Shown here in pieces: positions 54,076-63,163 of a stretch of DNA of 64,000 bases. The DNA is taken from positions 682,001 through 746,000 of the forward strand of contig NZ_QKZI01000001.1 in assembly GCF_003254155.1 (NCBI RefSeq), read 5' to 3'. Within the stretch, counting starts at the first letter, position 1, and each line of letters opens with the position of its first letter. The notes beneath the pieces are model-generated. The model did no database searches. It saw only the letters and a list, made by a program, of their open reading frames with translations, and was not told where the DNA came from. The position numbers and the translations under genes are program-made. The stretch comes from Psychrobacillus insolitus. Its GTDB lineage: Bacteria; Bacillota; Bacilli; Bacillales_A; Planococcaceae.

Positions 54076-55350
54076 ATGAAAAAATTCACTAAAAAAGAGA
54101 ACAGTTGGGCTCTCTACGACTGGGCATCTTCAGCCTATTCTCTTACTATCACAACTGCAGTTTTCCCATTATTTTATAAATCATCAGCAACTAACGCAGG
54201 GGTTAGTGCATCCGATTCTACAGCCTACCTAGGCTATACGATTGCGATTTTCACCTTTATATTAGCGGTGTTAGGTCCAATACTTGGAACAATTGCAGAT
54301 TATAGAGGAATGAAGAAAAAATTCTTTCTATTTTTCTTTACCTTAGGAGTAACATTTACCGCTTTACTAGCTTTTATACCTTTTGATAATTGGTTATTAT
54401 TATTAGTTTGTTATACAGTAGCGGCATTAGGAGCAACTGGAGCAAATGTTTTTTATGATGGTTTTATTGTAGATGTGACTTCTAATGAACGAATGCATCT
54501 TGTTTCTTCACGAGGTTTTGGTCTTGGGTACATTGGGAGTACGATCCCATTTCTAATAAGCATCATCATCATTTTGTTATCTTCAAATGGCACTATTGCA
54601 TTATCTTCAACAAATGCGAGTCGAATAGCTTTTCTTATTACAGCAATTTGGTGGTTATTATTTTCAATCCCCATTTTTAAAAATGTTCCTCAAATTCACT
54701 TTATAGAACGTGATGGTAATCCAGTCATTCAGGGCTTCAAACGTTTAGGAAATACATTTAAAGAAATTCGGAAATACAGAACACTATTCCTTTTTCTAAT
54801 TGCTTATTTCTTCTATATTGACGGTGTTGGAACTATTATTTCCATGTCTACTGCATATGGAACAGATTTAGGATTGAGTGCTACTAGTTTACTAATCGTA
54901 TTATTTGTAACACAAATAGTCGCTGCTCCCTTTGCAATTTTATACGGAAAACTTGCAGGGAAGTTCTCCGAAAAAAAGATGCTCTATGTAGGAATAAGTG
55001 TATATATTATCGTTTGTATTTACGCATTCTTCCTAGAAACTATTGTAGATTTCTGGATACTCGCAATGCTTGTTGCAACATCTCAAGGTGGAATTCAAGC
55101 ATTGAGTAGATCTTACTTTGGCAAACTTGTTCCTAAAGAAAATGCAAATGAATTTTTCGGATTCTATAATATCTTTGGTAAATTCGCAGCCATCATGGGT
55201 CCACTAATAGTAGCTTTTACTTCACAACTTACTGGGAAATCGAATTACGGTGTATTTAGTCTTGTCGTCTTGTTTATCATTGGACTAATTATTTTATCAA
55301 GAGTACCAGAACCAAAAGAGACGTCTACAATGAACAGAATAACAAATTAA
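54076..55350 (+). CDS. MFS transporter, UMF1/Vps22-like (YxiO type)
   Basis: A 424-residue protein with 11-12 membrane helices. The start ENSWALYDWASSAYSLTITT is the unmistakable UMF1 family N-terminus (fungal Atg22-like), and TSQGGIQALSRSYFGKLVPK is conserved. The family probably exports amino acids or other small molecules. ATG 54076 is behind GGAGGTGAT; the longer frame from 54046 is the leader. It is monocistronic and ends in a perfect terminator. Confidence 0.9.
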   Translation: MKKFTKKENSWALYDWASSAYSLTITTAVFPLFYKSSATNAGVSASDSTAYLGYTIAIFTFILAVLGPILGTIADYRGMKKKFFLFFFTLGVTFTALLAFIPFDNWLLLLVCYTVAALGATGANVFYDGFIVDVTSNERMHLVSSRGFGLGYIGSTIPFLISIIIILLSSNGTIALSSTNASRIAFLITAIWWLLFSIPIFKNVPQIHFIERDGNPVIQGFKRLGNTFKEIRKYRTLFLFLIAYFFYIDGVGTIISMSTAYGTDLGLSATSLLIVLFVTQIVAAPFAILYGKLAGKFSEKKMLYVGISVYIIVCIYAFFLETIVDFWILAMLVATSQGGIQALSRSYFGKLVPKENANEFFGFYNIFGKFAAIMGPLIVAFTSQLTGKSNYGVFSLVVLFIIGLIILSRVPEPKETSTMNRITN

Positions 55351-55391
55351 AAGACATGCATGAAAGAATTACTCTTTCATGCATGTCTTTT
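55348..55391. terminator. Bidirectional terminator
   Basis: AAAAGACATGCATGAAAGA pairs with TCTTTCATGCATGTCTTTT around ATTAC. Confidence 0.92.
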
Positions 55392-55392
55392 A

Positions 55393-55872
55393 TTATTTGG
55401 AAGCGAAAGTGGAAGGCATCACTACGGCAATTACTTCCCCTTTTGCACAAAGTACATCTCCTGCATAAACCTCTGAAACGACTTTCCATTTCTTCGGATG
55501 AATCTCTTCTACTTTGCCTATTACTTTTAACTCTACATTTTGCGGAGTTGGTTTCAAGAAATCGACATGCAGTGAACCTGTCACAAAACGAGGTGGTGCT
55601 TCCCCACTACCAGGTTCAAAACCATTTTTCCGATGTAACGCAAGTGAAGCAGAACCAGTTCCATGGCAATCTACAATCGCTCCAATTAGCCCCCCATAAA
55701 CAAACCCTGGTATGGCAATATGTTCTTCCCTCGGATTATAAACAGTTTCTGTTTCGTCCCCGCTCCAGTACGTTCTAAAATGATATCCATCCTTATTTAA
55801 TCTTCCACAACCGTAGCACCATGCAAAATCTTCCGGATAGTCATCTTGGATTGCCCCCACATTTTGGCTCAT
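55393..55872 (-). CDS. PaaI-type hotdog thioesterase
   Basis: A 159-residue acyl-CoA thioesterase-like protein: FAWCYGCGRLNKDGYHFRTY, PGFVYGGLIGAIVDCHGTGS with the catalytic Asp/His region, and VTGSLHVDFLKPTPQNVELK. Substrate is unknown. It lies 24 bases downstream of mtnU on the same strand and starts at ATG 55872 behind GGGGAG. It is convergent with the UMF1 gene. Confidence 0.85.
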   Translation of the reverse strand: MSQNVGAIQDDYPEDFAWCYGCGRLNKDGYHFRTYWSGDETETVYNPREEHIAIPGFVYGGLIGAIVDCHGTGSASLALHRKNGFEPGSGEAPPRFVTGSLHVDFLKPTPQNVELKVIGKVEEIHPKKWKVVSEVYAGDVLCAKGEVIAVVMPSTFASK

Positions 55873-55896
55873 TTCTCATACTCCCCTTTGTTTGTT

Positions 55897-56676
55897 TTAT
55901 TTATATAATTCTTCTCTTCTATCACTAAATACCGGTATACGAGTTCGAACTTCTTCAATCTGCTCTATTTGTACATCTACTATTTGGATCATTTCTTCAT
56001 TTCCTCCTACCCATAGCACCTCACCCCAAGGGGCTATAATCATAGAATTTCCATTAAATGAATTATTCGGATCACTTCCAACTCTATTGACAGCAACGAT
56101 AAAGCATTGATTTTCAATTGCTCTTGCTTGCAATAGTATTTTCCAATGATCAATTCGTTTATCTGGCCATTGTGCAGGAACAAATACAATTTTGGCTCCA
56201 TTCAAAGTATGCACGCGAATCCATTCAGGAAAACGTAAATCGTAACATATTATTCCAGCCATTTGAATACCGGCTAAATCGAATAAATTTTTGGAATTTC
56301 CAGCTTCTAAATAATGATGCTCGTCCATTAATTTAAATAAATGCGCTTTATCATATTCAGCAACTATTTCTCCAGCTTCATTTGTTACATACATCGTGTT
56401 ATAAAATTCGCCACTCTTTTTCGTGGAAACAGAACCACCTACAATAGAAATTTGATATTCCTTGGATAACTTCTTGAAGAGTGATTTAGTTTGTTCTCCT
56501 TCTACATCAGCAATTTCATTTAAGCGAGTTAAATCATACGCAGTATTCCACATTTCAGGTAACACTACAATTTTGGCTCCAAGTAAAGCTGCTTCTCGAA
56601 TTTTTTTCTCTACTTTACTAAAATTTGCTTGTGGATTCCCAAAATCTATATCTAATTGAACACATGCCACTTTCAA
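55897..56676 (-). CDS. mtnU: Omega-amidase / carbon-nitrogen hydrolase MtnU
   Basis: A 259-residue nitrilase-superfamily amidase. The Glu-Lys-Cys triad is in VVLPEMWN (Glu about 40), YDKAHLF (Lys about 112) and GIICYDLRFPEW (Cys about 145). In B. subtilis MtnU sits next to MtnE and removes the amide of 2-oxoglutaramate produced when MtnE uses glutamine as donor. The frame opens at 56697, but TTG 56676 has GGTGG about 8 bases upstream and begins MKVACVQLDIDFG. It is divergent from mtnE here. Confidence 0.88.
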   Translation of the reverse strand: MKVACVQLDIDFGNPQANFSKVEKKIREAALLGAKIVVLPEMWNTAYDLTRLNEIADVEGEQTKSLFKKLSKEYQISIVGGSVSTKKSGEFYNTMYVTNEAGEIVAEYDKAHLFKLMDEHHYLEAGNSKNLFDLAGIQMAGIICYDLRFPEWIRVHTLNGAKIVFVPAQWPDKRIDHWKILLQARAIENQCFIVAVNRVGSDPNNSFNGNSMIIAPWGEVLWVGGNEEMIQIVDVQIEQIEEVRTRIPVFSDRREELYK

Positions 56677-56980
56677 TACATCACCACCTACAAACATTAT
56701 ACTTGAAAGTTTCTAAAATTTGACTAATAAATGTAATTATTCTAAAAATAGATTCATTATGCCATACACTACCTATTCAATGGGTTGTTTTCTGATTGCA
56801 TAAGAAATATCTCACACGCTTGAATATTCTATTTTTCACTAGAGTGTATACGAAATTTATAGTAAACTAATCCATAAGATAGACATCTTCTTGAAATTTG
56901 TATAGTAACCCAAATATTCATGTAAAGGTCTTATTTTTATTTCAACATCATCAAATTATATAGAAAAAGAGGTCCCACCC

Positions 56981-58144
56981 ATGGAATTTTCAAATCGTTT
57001 AAAAAGTCTGCCCCCTCAATTTTTTGCAACTCTTGTACAAAAAGTCTCTGCAGCATTAGAAGAAGGACGAGATGTGATTAATTTAGGCCAAGGAAATCCG
57101 GATCAACCTACTCCTGAACATATAGTAAAAGCCCTTCAAAGTGCTTCTGCCAATCCCCAAAATCATAAATATTCTCCTTTTAGGGGTATTGCTGAATTAA
57201 AACAAGCTGCCTCTAATTACTATAAAAGAGAATTCAATGTAGATGTAGATCCTAATACAGAAGTAGCCATTATGTTCGGAACAAAAATTGGATTAGTCGA
57301 ATTACCATTAGCACTAATGAATGAAAATGATTTAATGCTATTGCCAGACCCAGGATACCCTGACTATTTATCTGGAGTTGGGCTTGCAAGTGTTCAGTAT
57401 GAAACTATGCCCCTTTTAGAAAAGAATGGGTTTTTACCGGATTATAAGATGTTATCAGAAGAACAAAAACAATTAGCGAAATTAATGTATTTAAATTATC
57501 CAAATAACCCAACCGGCGCAACTGCTACGAAAGAGTTTTTTGAAGAAACTGTTCAGCTTGCCAAAGAATCTAATATTACAATCGTGCATGACTTTGCTTA
57601 CGGGGCTATTGGCTATGATGGGATAAAACCAGTTAGTTTTTTACAGGCTGATGGTGCCAAAGATGTTGGTGTTGAAATGTATACTCTATCTAAAACCTAC
57701 AATATGGCTGGTTGGCGTGTTGGCTTTGCTGTTGGAAATAAGCAAATAATTGAAGCAATCAATCTTATCCAAGATCATCTATTCGTTAGTCTCTTCCCTG
57801 CAGTTCAACATGCAGCCGCAGTGGCACTAAATGAAAGCCAAGCGTGTGTGCATGAACTAGTATCTTTATATGAAGGAAGAAGAAATACACTTGTAGATGC
57901 TTGTGCAAAAATTGGTTGGGATATACAGGCACCAAAAGGTTCTTTCTTTGCTTGGTTACCAGTCGCTAAAGGCTATACAAGCGAAACGTTTGCTGACTTA
58001 TTATTAGAAAAAGCTGATGTTGTTGTAGCGGCAGGGATTGGATTCGGTTCATTCGGTGAAGGCTATGTACGTGTAGGATTACTAGTTGATGAAGACCGTT
58101 TGAAGGAAGCAATTGCTCGTATTGAGAAATTGAATTTATTTTAA
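56981..58144 (+). CDS. mtnE: Methionine-salvage aminotransferase MtnE
   Basis: A 387-residue PLP enzyme that converts ketomethiobutyrate to methionine in the 5'-methylthioadenosine salvage route. It has VINLGQGNPDQPTPEHIVKA, YLNYPNNPTGATATKEFF, and the PLP lysine in LSKTYNMAGWRVGFAVGN (about 236). The context with mtnU supports the assignment over a general LL-DAP or aspartate aminotransferase. AGAGGT precedes the ATG. No S-box (SAM riboswitch) is seen in the 280 bases upstream, unlike the B. subtilis gene. Confidence 0.88.
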   Translation: MEFSNRLKSLPPQFFATLVQKVSAALEEGRDVINLGQGNPDQPTPEHIVKALQSASANPQNHKYSPFRGIAELKQAASNYYKREFNVDVDPNTEVAIMFGTKIGLVELPLALMNENDLMLLPDPGYPDYLSGVGLASVQYETMPLLEKNGFLPDYKMLSEEQKQLAKLMYLNYPNNPTGATATKEFFEETVQLAKESNITIVHDFAYGAIGYDGIKPVSFLQADGAKDVGVEMYTLSKTYNMAGWRVGFAVGNKQIIEAINLIQDHLFVSLFPAVQHAAAVALNESQACVHELVSLYEGRRNTLVDACAKIGWDIQAPKGSFFAWLPVAKGYTSETFADLLLEKADVVVAAGIGFGSFGEGYVRVGLLVDEDRLKEAIARIEKLNLF

Positions 58145-58198
58145 TATAGATAAAATGGAGGCTAACAATAAAATACTGTTAATCTCCATTATAATTCC

Positions 58199-59092
58199 TT
58201 ACATTTTCGCCATTAACCTTTTCGCAATTGCTTCATATTCCTCTGGACCAATTCCAGGTGCAAACTCTTCAGGAAGTGTGGATAAGTCTGGGATATCAAA
58301 ACCTTTAGGACTGCCCTCTCTCACCAAAAGTTGTTGCCCACTCGCTGGATTAGTGCCTTTCCAAATTTGGTTGATGTCTTTGTAATCACCTACGTTATTC
58401 CATGTAAAAAGGACATTTCCATATCCAAGGTCTTCATATTTTTTAGCTTGATCAAAAGCACGATTGTCTAAGTTTGGTATAGGAAGCATTTTAGTTACAT
58501 CTACTCCAGTTGCTATTTCAATTGCTTTTGCATAAGCCAAGACATGCGTACCACCTCGGACTAATAAGTATCCAATCATTTCCCTTGCTGTTGGGTGGTC
58601 TGTCATTTCATAAACACGCATTTTATGAGTTCTAGCACCGCATTCTAAGAAAAAGTTATGCAATAAATCTAGTACTAAATTACCACTGGAAAATACATAA
58701 TCTCCTCTCCAAGGATTTCCCATGGAGTCTCCCGCTAAAGAAGTTTGTGCATTCGCTATAAAAGCATACGTATTTCTTTTGTCTATTGCACCCTGAAGTG
58801 GAGTAATATCAGGGTCTCCTGTAAATGAGGTTCCTTTATGAAGGAGGTTAATCGTATTGGATACAAGTTCTACATGGCCAAATTCTTCTGCCGTGATACT
58901 TGCGACAAGATCATAGAAAGGCTTTAACTTAGTTTTTCCACGGAAATTGAAGGATTGATACATATAATTATTTAATGTAGACATCTCACCAAATTTCCCA
59001 CCCAAAAGTTCCTGTACGGCCGATGCTGCATTTGCATCTCCATATTCTGGATTCGGCAGATCTATTAATAACTTATTTACACGATTGAACAA
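58199..59092 (-). CDS. Manganese catalase
   Basis: A 297-residue dimanganese catalase that splits hydrogen peroxide. Ligands in the four-helix bundle include Glu in VQELLGGKFGEMSTLNNYMY, Glu/His in ITAEEFGHVELVSNTI (about 65-70), Glu in FFLECGARTHKMR, and His in RGGTHVLAYAKAI. It is longer than the coat CotJC form and like YdbD. TTG 59092 follows GGAG at 7 bases. It is the second gene after a yuzF-like gene, 19 bases away. Confidence 0.95.
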   Translation of the reverse strand: MFNRVNKLLIDLPNPEYGDANAASAVQELLGGKFGEMSTLNNYMYQSFNFRGKTKLKPFYDLVASITAEEFGHVELVSNTINLLHKGTSFTGDPDITPLQGAIDKRNTYAFIANAQTSLAGDSMGNPWRGDYVFSSGNLVLDLLHNFFLECGARTHKMRVYEMTDHPTAREMIGYLLVRGGTHVLAYAKAIEIATGVDVTKMLPIPNLDNRAFDQAKKYEDLGYGNVLFTWNNVGDYKDINQIWKGTNPASGQQLLVREGSPKGFDIPDLSTLPEEFAPGIGPEEYEAIAKRLMAKM

Positions 59093-59111
59093 TTCTTCAC
59101 TCCTATTCTAG

Positions 59112-59342
59112 TTATTTGATTGATTGAGTAACCCATACAATTTCTTGATTTCGGATATAAAAAGGAACTTTACTAACAAGTACCACAATATGGTCGGGTG
59201 TTACATTTGATAAAGTACCTTGAATAGTACTTCTAGTTGTTTGAACTGCAATTTGTTTGCCAACTAAAGTAGCCGCTACTTGATAAAAATACCCTTCAAA
59301 ATTACTTACATACTCTACACTCGGTTGTGTCTGTCCATTCAA
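59112..59342 (-). CDS. DUF2642 protein (YuzF-like)
   Basis: A 76-residue protein: FEGYFYQVAATLVGKQIAVQ, TTRSTIQGTLSNVTPDHIVV, FYIRNQEIVWV. This is the DUF2642/YuzF family, predicted as beta-rich and often found by spore or manganese catalase genes. The frame has a GTG at 59369, but TTG 59342 with AAGGGATGGG upstream starts NGQTQPSVEY and is the better start. Function unknown; joint transcription with the catalase is likely. Confidence 0.8.
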   Translation of the reverse strand: MNGQTQPSVEYVSNFEGYFYQVAATLVGKQIAVQTTRSTIQGTLSNVTPDHIVVLVSKVPFYIRNQEIVWVTQSIK

Positions 59343-59453
59343 CTTAACCCATCCCTTCTTAACAATCACTTTAGTGTATGAGATGTTTATTTATTTGGTT
59401 CCCAATAAGTGATATGATAAGAGGTAGATGCTACAAAAAAGTAGGTAGAATAT

Positions 59454-60023
59454 ATGGTGAAACGATTAGTAGTAACTGGCTATAAGCAGCATGAATTGGG
59501 TATTTTTGATGATAAGCATCCTGGAATTCCAATTATTAAAAAAGCCATTCAAAATCAATTTATCGCTTTAATAGATGCAGGTTTAGAATGGGTTATACTA
59601 GGTGGACAACTAGGTGTAGAAACTTGGACTGCTGAACTTATTTTAGAAATGAAAGAGGAATATCCGGATTTAAAGTTTGCAATTATTACTCCTTTTCTTG
59701 ACCAAGAGAAAAATTGGAATGAACTAAAACAAGAAAAGTACCGCACTTTATTGCATCAAGCCGACTTCCAAACAAGTGTCACGAAGAAACCTTATGAAGC
59801 TCCTTGGCAATTTATCGAAAGAAACAAATTTATCCTTCGAAACTCAGATGGAATGTTACTTGTCTATGATGAAGAAAACGAAGGATCACCCAAATTTATA
59901 AAAAAACTTGCAGAACAGTACGCAGAGAAAAATGAGTATGAATTATTTGTGATTAACGCTTATGATTTGCAAGTAATGGCAGAAGAACATGCAGAAGAAG
60001 AGAGGAATAATTTATATGATTAA
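59454..60023 (+). CDS. ypsA: YpsA family SLOG-domain protein
   Basis: A 189-residue Rossmann-like protein of the SLOG superfamily: VVTGYKQHELGIF at the N-terminus, WVILGGQLGVETWTAELILE with the ligand-binding glycines, and FIERNKFILRNSDGMLLVYD. YpsA is linked to cell division in B. subtilis and Staphylococcus, next to gpsB. In this genome a different gene follows, overlapping its stop by 8 bases, instead of gpsB. Confidence 0.92.
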   Translation: MVKRLVVTGYKQHELGIFDDKHPGIPIIKKAIQNQFIALIDAGLEWVILGGQLGVETWTAELILEMKEEYPDLKFAIITPFLDQEKNWNELKQEKYRTLLHQADFQTSVTKKPYEAPWQFIERNKFILRNSDGMLLVYDEENEGSPKFIKKLAEQYAEKNEYELFVINAYDLQVMAEEHAEEERNNLYD

Positions 60024-60600
60024 TAAAAAATTAGCACAAAAAATAACGGATGCAACAAACAATACAATTGAATTATTACCAGAAGAGATTAGATATGCAG
60101 AGAAACATGAATTACTGAGAGATGATTTACAAGTTATTGAAATCGCTAAAAAAGATCAATTTAACGACGCAATAATTGAGCGTTTTGAAAAAGAGACGGA
60201 AGAATCTGTTTCGAAAGACACCGCTGAATTTTTAAAAACACCATTAACACATTTTAAAGAAAAGAAAAATGAATTTCTTTATCTAGAATCTACTAGTTTT
60301 GATGTTATTAGTGTAGATGCTTTTGCAATAGAATATGATGAAGTGTTTGAAGTTTACACAGCTATGTTTGGTCTATCCATACAGAAAAAATACGCTCCAA
60401 ATATGAAAGATTTCTTAGATGAAAATTTCCATTCCGATACGATGAATTATAGTATGATGTTCTCTGCAGGAGACGGTCTTTGGGAAGTTAATTTGCCTTT
60501 GAATTATCTGAAACAATTTGATGAAAACTTTTCGATTGAAGAAACGTATCACTTTTTGTACACGTTTATTTTTGCATTAATGGAATCAGTAGAAAATTAA
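60016..60600 (+). CDS. Protein of unknown function downstream of ypsA
   Basis: A 194-residue acidic, alpha/beta-looking soluble protein. Segments include IRYAEKHELLRDDLQVIEIA, FKEKKNEFLYLESTSFDVIS and YSMMFSAGDGLWEVNLPLNY. ATG 60016 overlaps the ypsA stop and has AGAGGA upstream; the longer frame from 59989 lies inside ypsA. It is coupled to ypsA, so it may act with it. I do not recognise the family. Confidence 0.75.
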   Translation: MINKKLAQKITDATNNTIELLPEEIRYAEKHELLRDDLQVIEIAKKDQFNDAIIERFEKETEESVSKDTAEFLKTPLTHFKEKKNEFLYLESTSFDVISVDAFAIEYDEVFEVYTAMFGLSIQKKYAPNMKDFLDENFHSDTMNYSMMFSAGDGLWEVNLPLNYLKQFDENFSIEETYHFLYTFIFALMESVEN

Positions 60601-60606
60601 TACGGT

Positions 60607-60641
60607 AAGCCTTGCATTTTATTTTACGCAAGGCTTTTTTT
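60607..60641 (+). terminator. Terminator after ypsA operon
   Basis: AAGCCTTGC pairs with GCAAGGCTT, followed by TTTTTT. Confidence 0.85.
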
Positions 60642-60727
60642 ATTTACCAAAAGAGATGTATATTTTCCTTTAAGATGTCTACACTAACGAAGATGTTTCA
60701 TCACATTTTTTAAAGGAGGAAGTATGA

Positions 60728-61357
60728 ATGAATCAAAATCCGAACGGTCAAACGCATCAAAATATGCAAACAGGTAGTGTCCCTCAACAAATGAACCATG
60801 GCGGTCATGAATTGTTCGATGTTCATGAAGTATTATCTACTTCATTATCAGGTCTTAATTTAAAAACTATCCTTCGTCCACATGTGAAAGATCAAGAACT
60901 ACTAAGCATGTTAGATCGTCAATACACATTTGCCCTAGATGAATATAATATTACAGTGGAATGTTTTCAAACTGGAAAAGATCCTTCTCACCCAACGTCA
61001 TCTTATAAAATGCAACAAGGAAATGACTTTGTGTATGGCATGAAACCTTCTCAACCAAAAAAACCAATACAAAATGCCAATGAAATTTCAGACGAATTAA
61101 TCTCAGGATATTTACTTGGTGCCGCAAAGACATCAGCATCCGCAAAAACGGCAGCTGCGTTAGAGACAACAAATCCTGTTTTACGAAGAGTACTTGCAGA
61201 CTCCATTCCAAACTGTATCGAAATGGCTTATGAGCTAGCTATATATCAAAATAAACACCATTATTACCAAGTACCTCAACTCGATCAACAAGACATGCAA
61301 GCAATATTAAATTCATATGCACCAGTTCAAGGACAATCGATGAATAATATTCAATAG
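60728..61357 (+). CDS. CotF family spore coat protein
   Basis: A 209-residue coat protein. The Asn/Gln-rich start QNPNGQTHQNMQTGSVPQQM leads to the CotF four-helix region (LLSMLDRQYTFALDEYNITV, ISDELISGYLLGAAKTSASA and CIEMAYELAIYQNKHHYYQV), which resembles a ferritin-like bundle. It is assembled in the mother cell. AAAGGAGG precedes the ATG. It is monocistronic. Confidence 0.9.
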   Translation: MNQNPNGQTHQNMQTGSVPQQMNHGGHELFDVHEVLSTSLSGLNLKTILRPHVKDQELLSMLDRQYTFALDEYNITVECFQTGKDPSHPTSSYKMQQGNDFVYGMKPSQPKKPIQNANEISDELISGYLLGAAKTSASAKTAAALETTNPVLRRVLADSIPNCIEMAYELAIYQNKHHYYQVPQLDQQDMQAILNSYAPVQGQSMNNIQ

Positions 61358-61358
61358 T

Positions 61359-61399
61359 AAACTTCTCGCCCTTTTCTTAAAGGGCGAGTTTTTATTTTT
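61359..61399 (+). terminator. Terminator of the CotF-family gene
   Basis: CTCGCCCTTT pairs with AAAGGGCGAG around TCTT, followed by TTTTT. Confidence 0.85.
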
Positions 61400-61474
61400 G
61401 GTAATTCCATTTTTTCTTCTAATTTGACGTATAATTTATATAAAGAGATTATTATTAGAAGAAAAGGTGATCTA

Positions 61475-62134
61475 ATGAAAGTAGCAATTTTCGACTTTGA
61501 TGGTACTTTATATGCAGAGGAAACATTTAAATTACTCATGAATCATTTAAAGGAGCATCCAATTTATCACACAAAGTACAACCGTTTTTACAGAGCAATT
61601 ACTCCCTTGTACATTGCCTATAAAATAAAACTTTATCCACAATCAAAAATGAAAGAGAAATCTATGCAACTGTATCTAAATGCTTTCGAGGGATTTTCAA
61701 CCGCCCAGATGGACGCCTATTTTGAAGAGTTTAAAGAAAAGATTAAAAGTGGTATCAATCAAGAGGTAATAAAAAGACTATATCAACATCAAAAAGAAAA
61801 CATACATATACTACTTGTGTCCGGAGCGTATACGCAATTTCTACACAGAGTAACAGATGGAATCTCTTTCGATCATATTATTGGAAGCAATATTACATTT
61901 AAAAACGACAAAATAGATATCAATACACCAATACTTCATATTAATGGAACGAGAAAAACGGAGCATATTTTAAATATACTGAAGGACATAGATGTAGATT
62001 GGGAAAATAGCTATGCGTATGGGGACAGTTTTTCTGATTTACCTGTACTTGAACTCGTTGGACATCCAGTAGCTGTAAAACCAGAAGAAAAACTACGAAG
62101 TGTTGCTACAGAACGTGGTTGGGAAATTATATAA
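61475..62134 (+). CDS. HAD family phosphatase (SerB-like)
   Basis: A 219-residue HAD hydrolase. Motif I is VAIFDFDGTLYAEETF with the nucleophile Asp (about residue 8), motif II is LLVSGAYTQFL (Ser about 113), motif III Lys is near NGTRKTEHIL, and motif IV is YGDSFSDLPVLELVG. The IB subfamily pattern resembles phosphoserine phosphatase SerB, but the substrate is open. ATG 61475 has AAAAGGTGA upstream; the longer frame from 61424 is leader. Confidence 0.88.
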   Translation: MKVAIFDFDGTLYAEETFKLLMNHLKEHPIYHTKYNRFYRAITPLYIAYKIKLYPQSKMKEKSMQLYLNAFEGFSTAQMDAYFEEFKEKIKSGINQEVIKRLYQHQKENIHILLVSGAYTQFLHRVTDGISFDHIIGSNITFKNDKIDINTPILHINGTRKTEHILNILKDIDVDWENSYAYGDSFSDLPVLELVGHPVAVKPEEKLRSVATERGWEII

Positions 62135-62149
62135 AAAAATGGTTTCTTT

Positions 62150-62272
62150 GTTAAATGACATTCGTGAAGAATTTTAGTTGACTATAATTTTTTTATTTGT
62201 CACAGACTGTCCAGAAAGTTAGTAAACCTAATTTTTTTGCGGTAGTCTTTTCTTATGTAGTTTTCTTCATAA
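62150..62272 (+). repeat. Dispersed repeat, family C, inverted copy
   Basis: On the minus strand this matches 34515-34639 closely, including CTTTCTGGACAGTCTG and AAAAGACTACCGCAAAAAAA. The two copies are in opposite orientation. Confidence 0.75.
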
Positions 62273-62460
62273 GTAATGTTTTGGTCGACTTCTCTCCTAA
62301 GAGAGGCTGAATCTAACTTGTTTTCTAAACCTTTTTGAACTTATGTTTACTTTAATACCTTTGTGGATTATCGCCATCGTCATATGTTGTACAACCATCT
62401 AATATAATTTAGGCTCTATTTGGCGAACAAGAAAGTATATAGAATTTCATTGACAAAAAA

Positions 62461-62642
62461 GCGTACCTCAAACGAACCTGCCAAAAAAATAATCCCAAAC
62501 ATCATAAATGGTCAAAACCCACATACGACATATTTTAAAATAAGTGCCATAACGGGAGAAAAGTCCCTTTTGGCACTTATTTTTAGATAAGTCGTATAGT
62601 CATTTTGCTATATTTCACAAATCAGCATTAAAAATTTAAATA
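62461..62642 (-). repeat. Dispersed repeat, family B, inverted copy
   Basis: Related to 24929-25106 on the opposite strand; the central hairpin is near perfect here (AAAATAAGTGCC with GGCACTTATTTT around AAAGGGACTTTTCTCCC). Confidence 0.75.
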
Positions 62643-63163
62643 GAAAAGTTAAACATGTAGCAATGTTAGATGTCTAATTTATTTTTGAGGATTCACAGCC
62701 ATGTAAGACAAAGTTTATTGGTTTGCTTCTAGGCGCTTGTATTTTTCTTAAAGTATAAGAATTTCACATACTTGGATCACGTTTTGTACAATTACTTCTA
62801 GTCGCTTTGGACAGTATTATTGCTTACACTTTTACTTAAAAGAAAAACAATGGCTTAAGAAGAGAGGAACCACATACTTACCTAAAGAGGACGCCGAAGA
62901 TGATATTTCGGCTGTCATTTCTCCTCTTACTTGGATGAATGCTTCTTCCTTTTTAGAGACACTTCTAAACAGAGTCATATTTCTTTCTAGTATCTTATGT
63001 AGAAAAGCTTATCTTCCTTAAAAATAAGCAAGAATTATAGTGTAGAAAAGAGGTTGGCGCCTGAAATTGTATCTTCAGGCGCATTTTACTAAGTAGAAAA
63101 GGATCTCCTCTTTTATTACCCAAAGCATTTGCCCTTTTCCCTTCGATGTTTTAGGGGAGCGAC
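62643..63163. other. Gene-free block with isolated hairpins
   Basis: No frame with a ribosome binding site is visible. A GCCGAA/TTCGGC hairpin lies at about 62893-62912 and a terminator-like GCGCCTGAA/TTCAGGCGC followed by TTTT at 63056-63084. These look like leftovers of deleted genes. Confidence 0.4.

Noticed and set aside
56700-56980. SAM riboswitch upstream of mtnE
   Set aside because: The conserved S-box core sequences were not found on reading.
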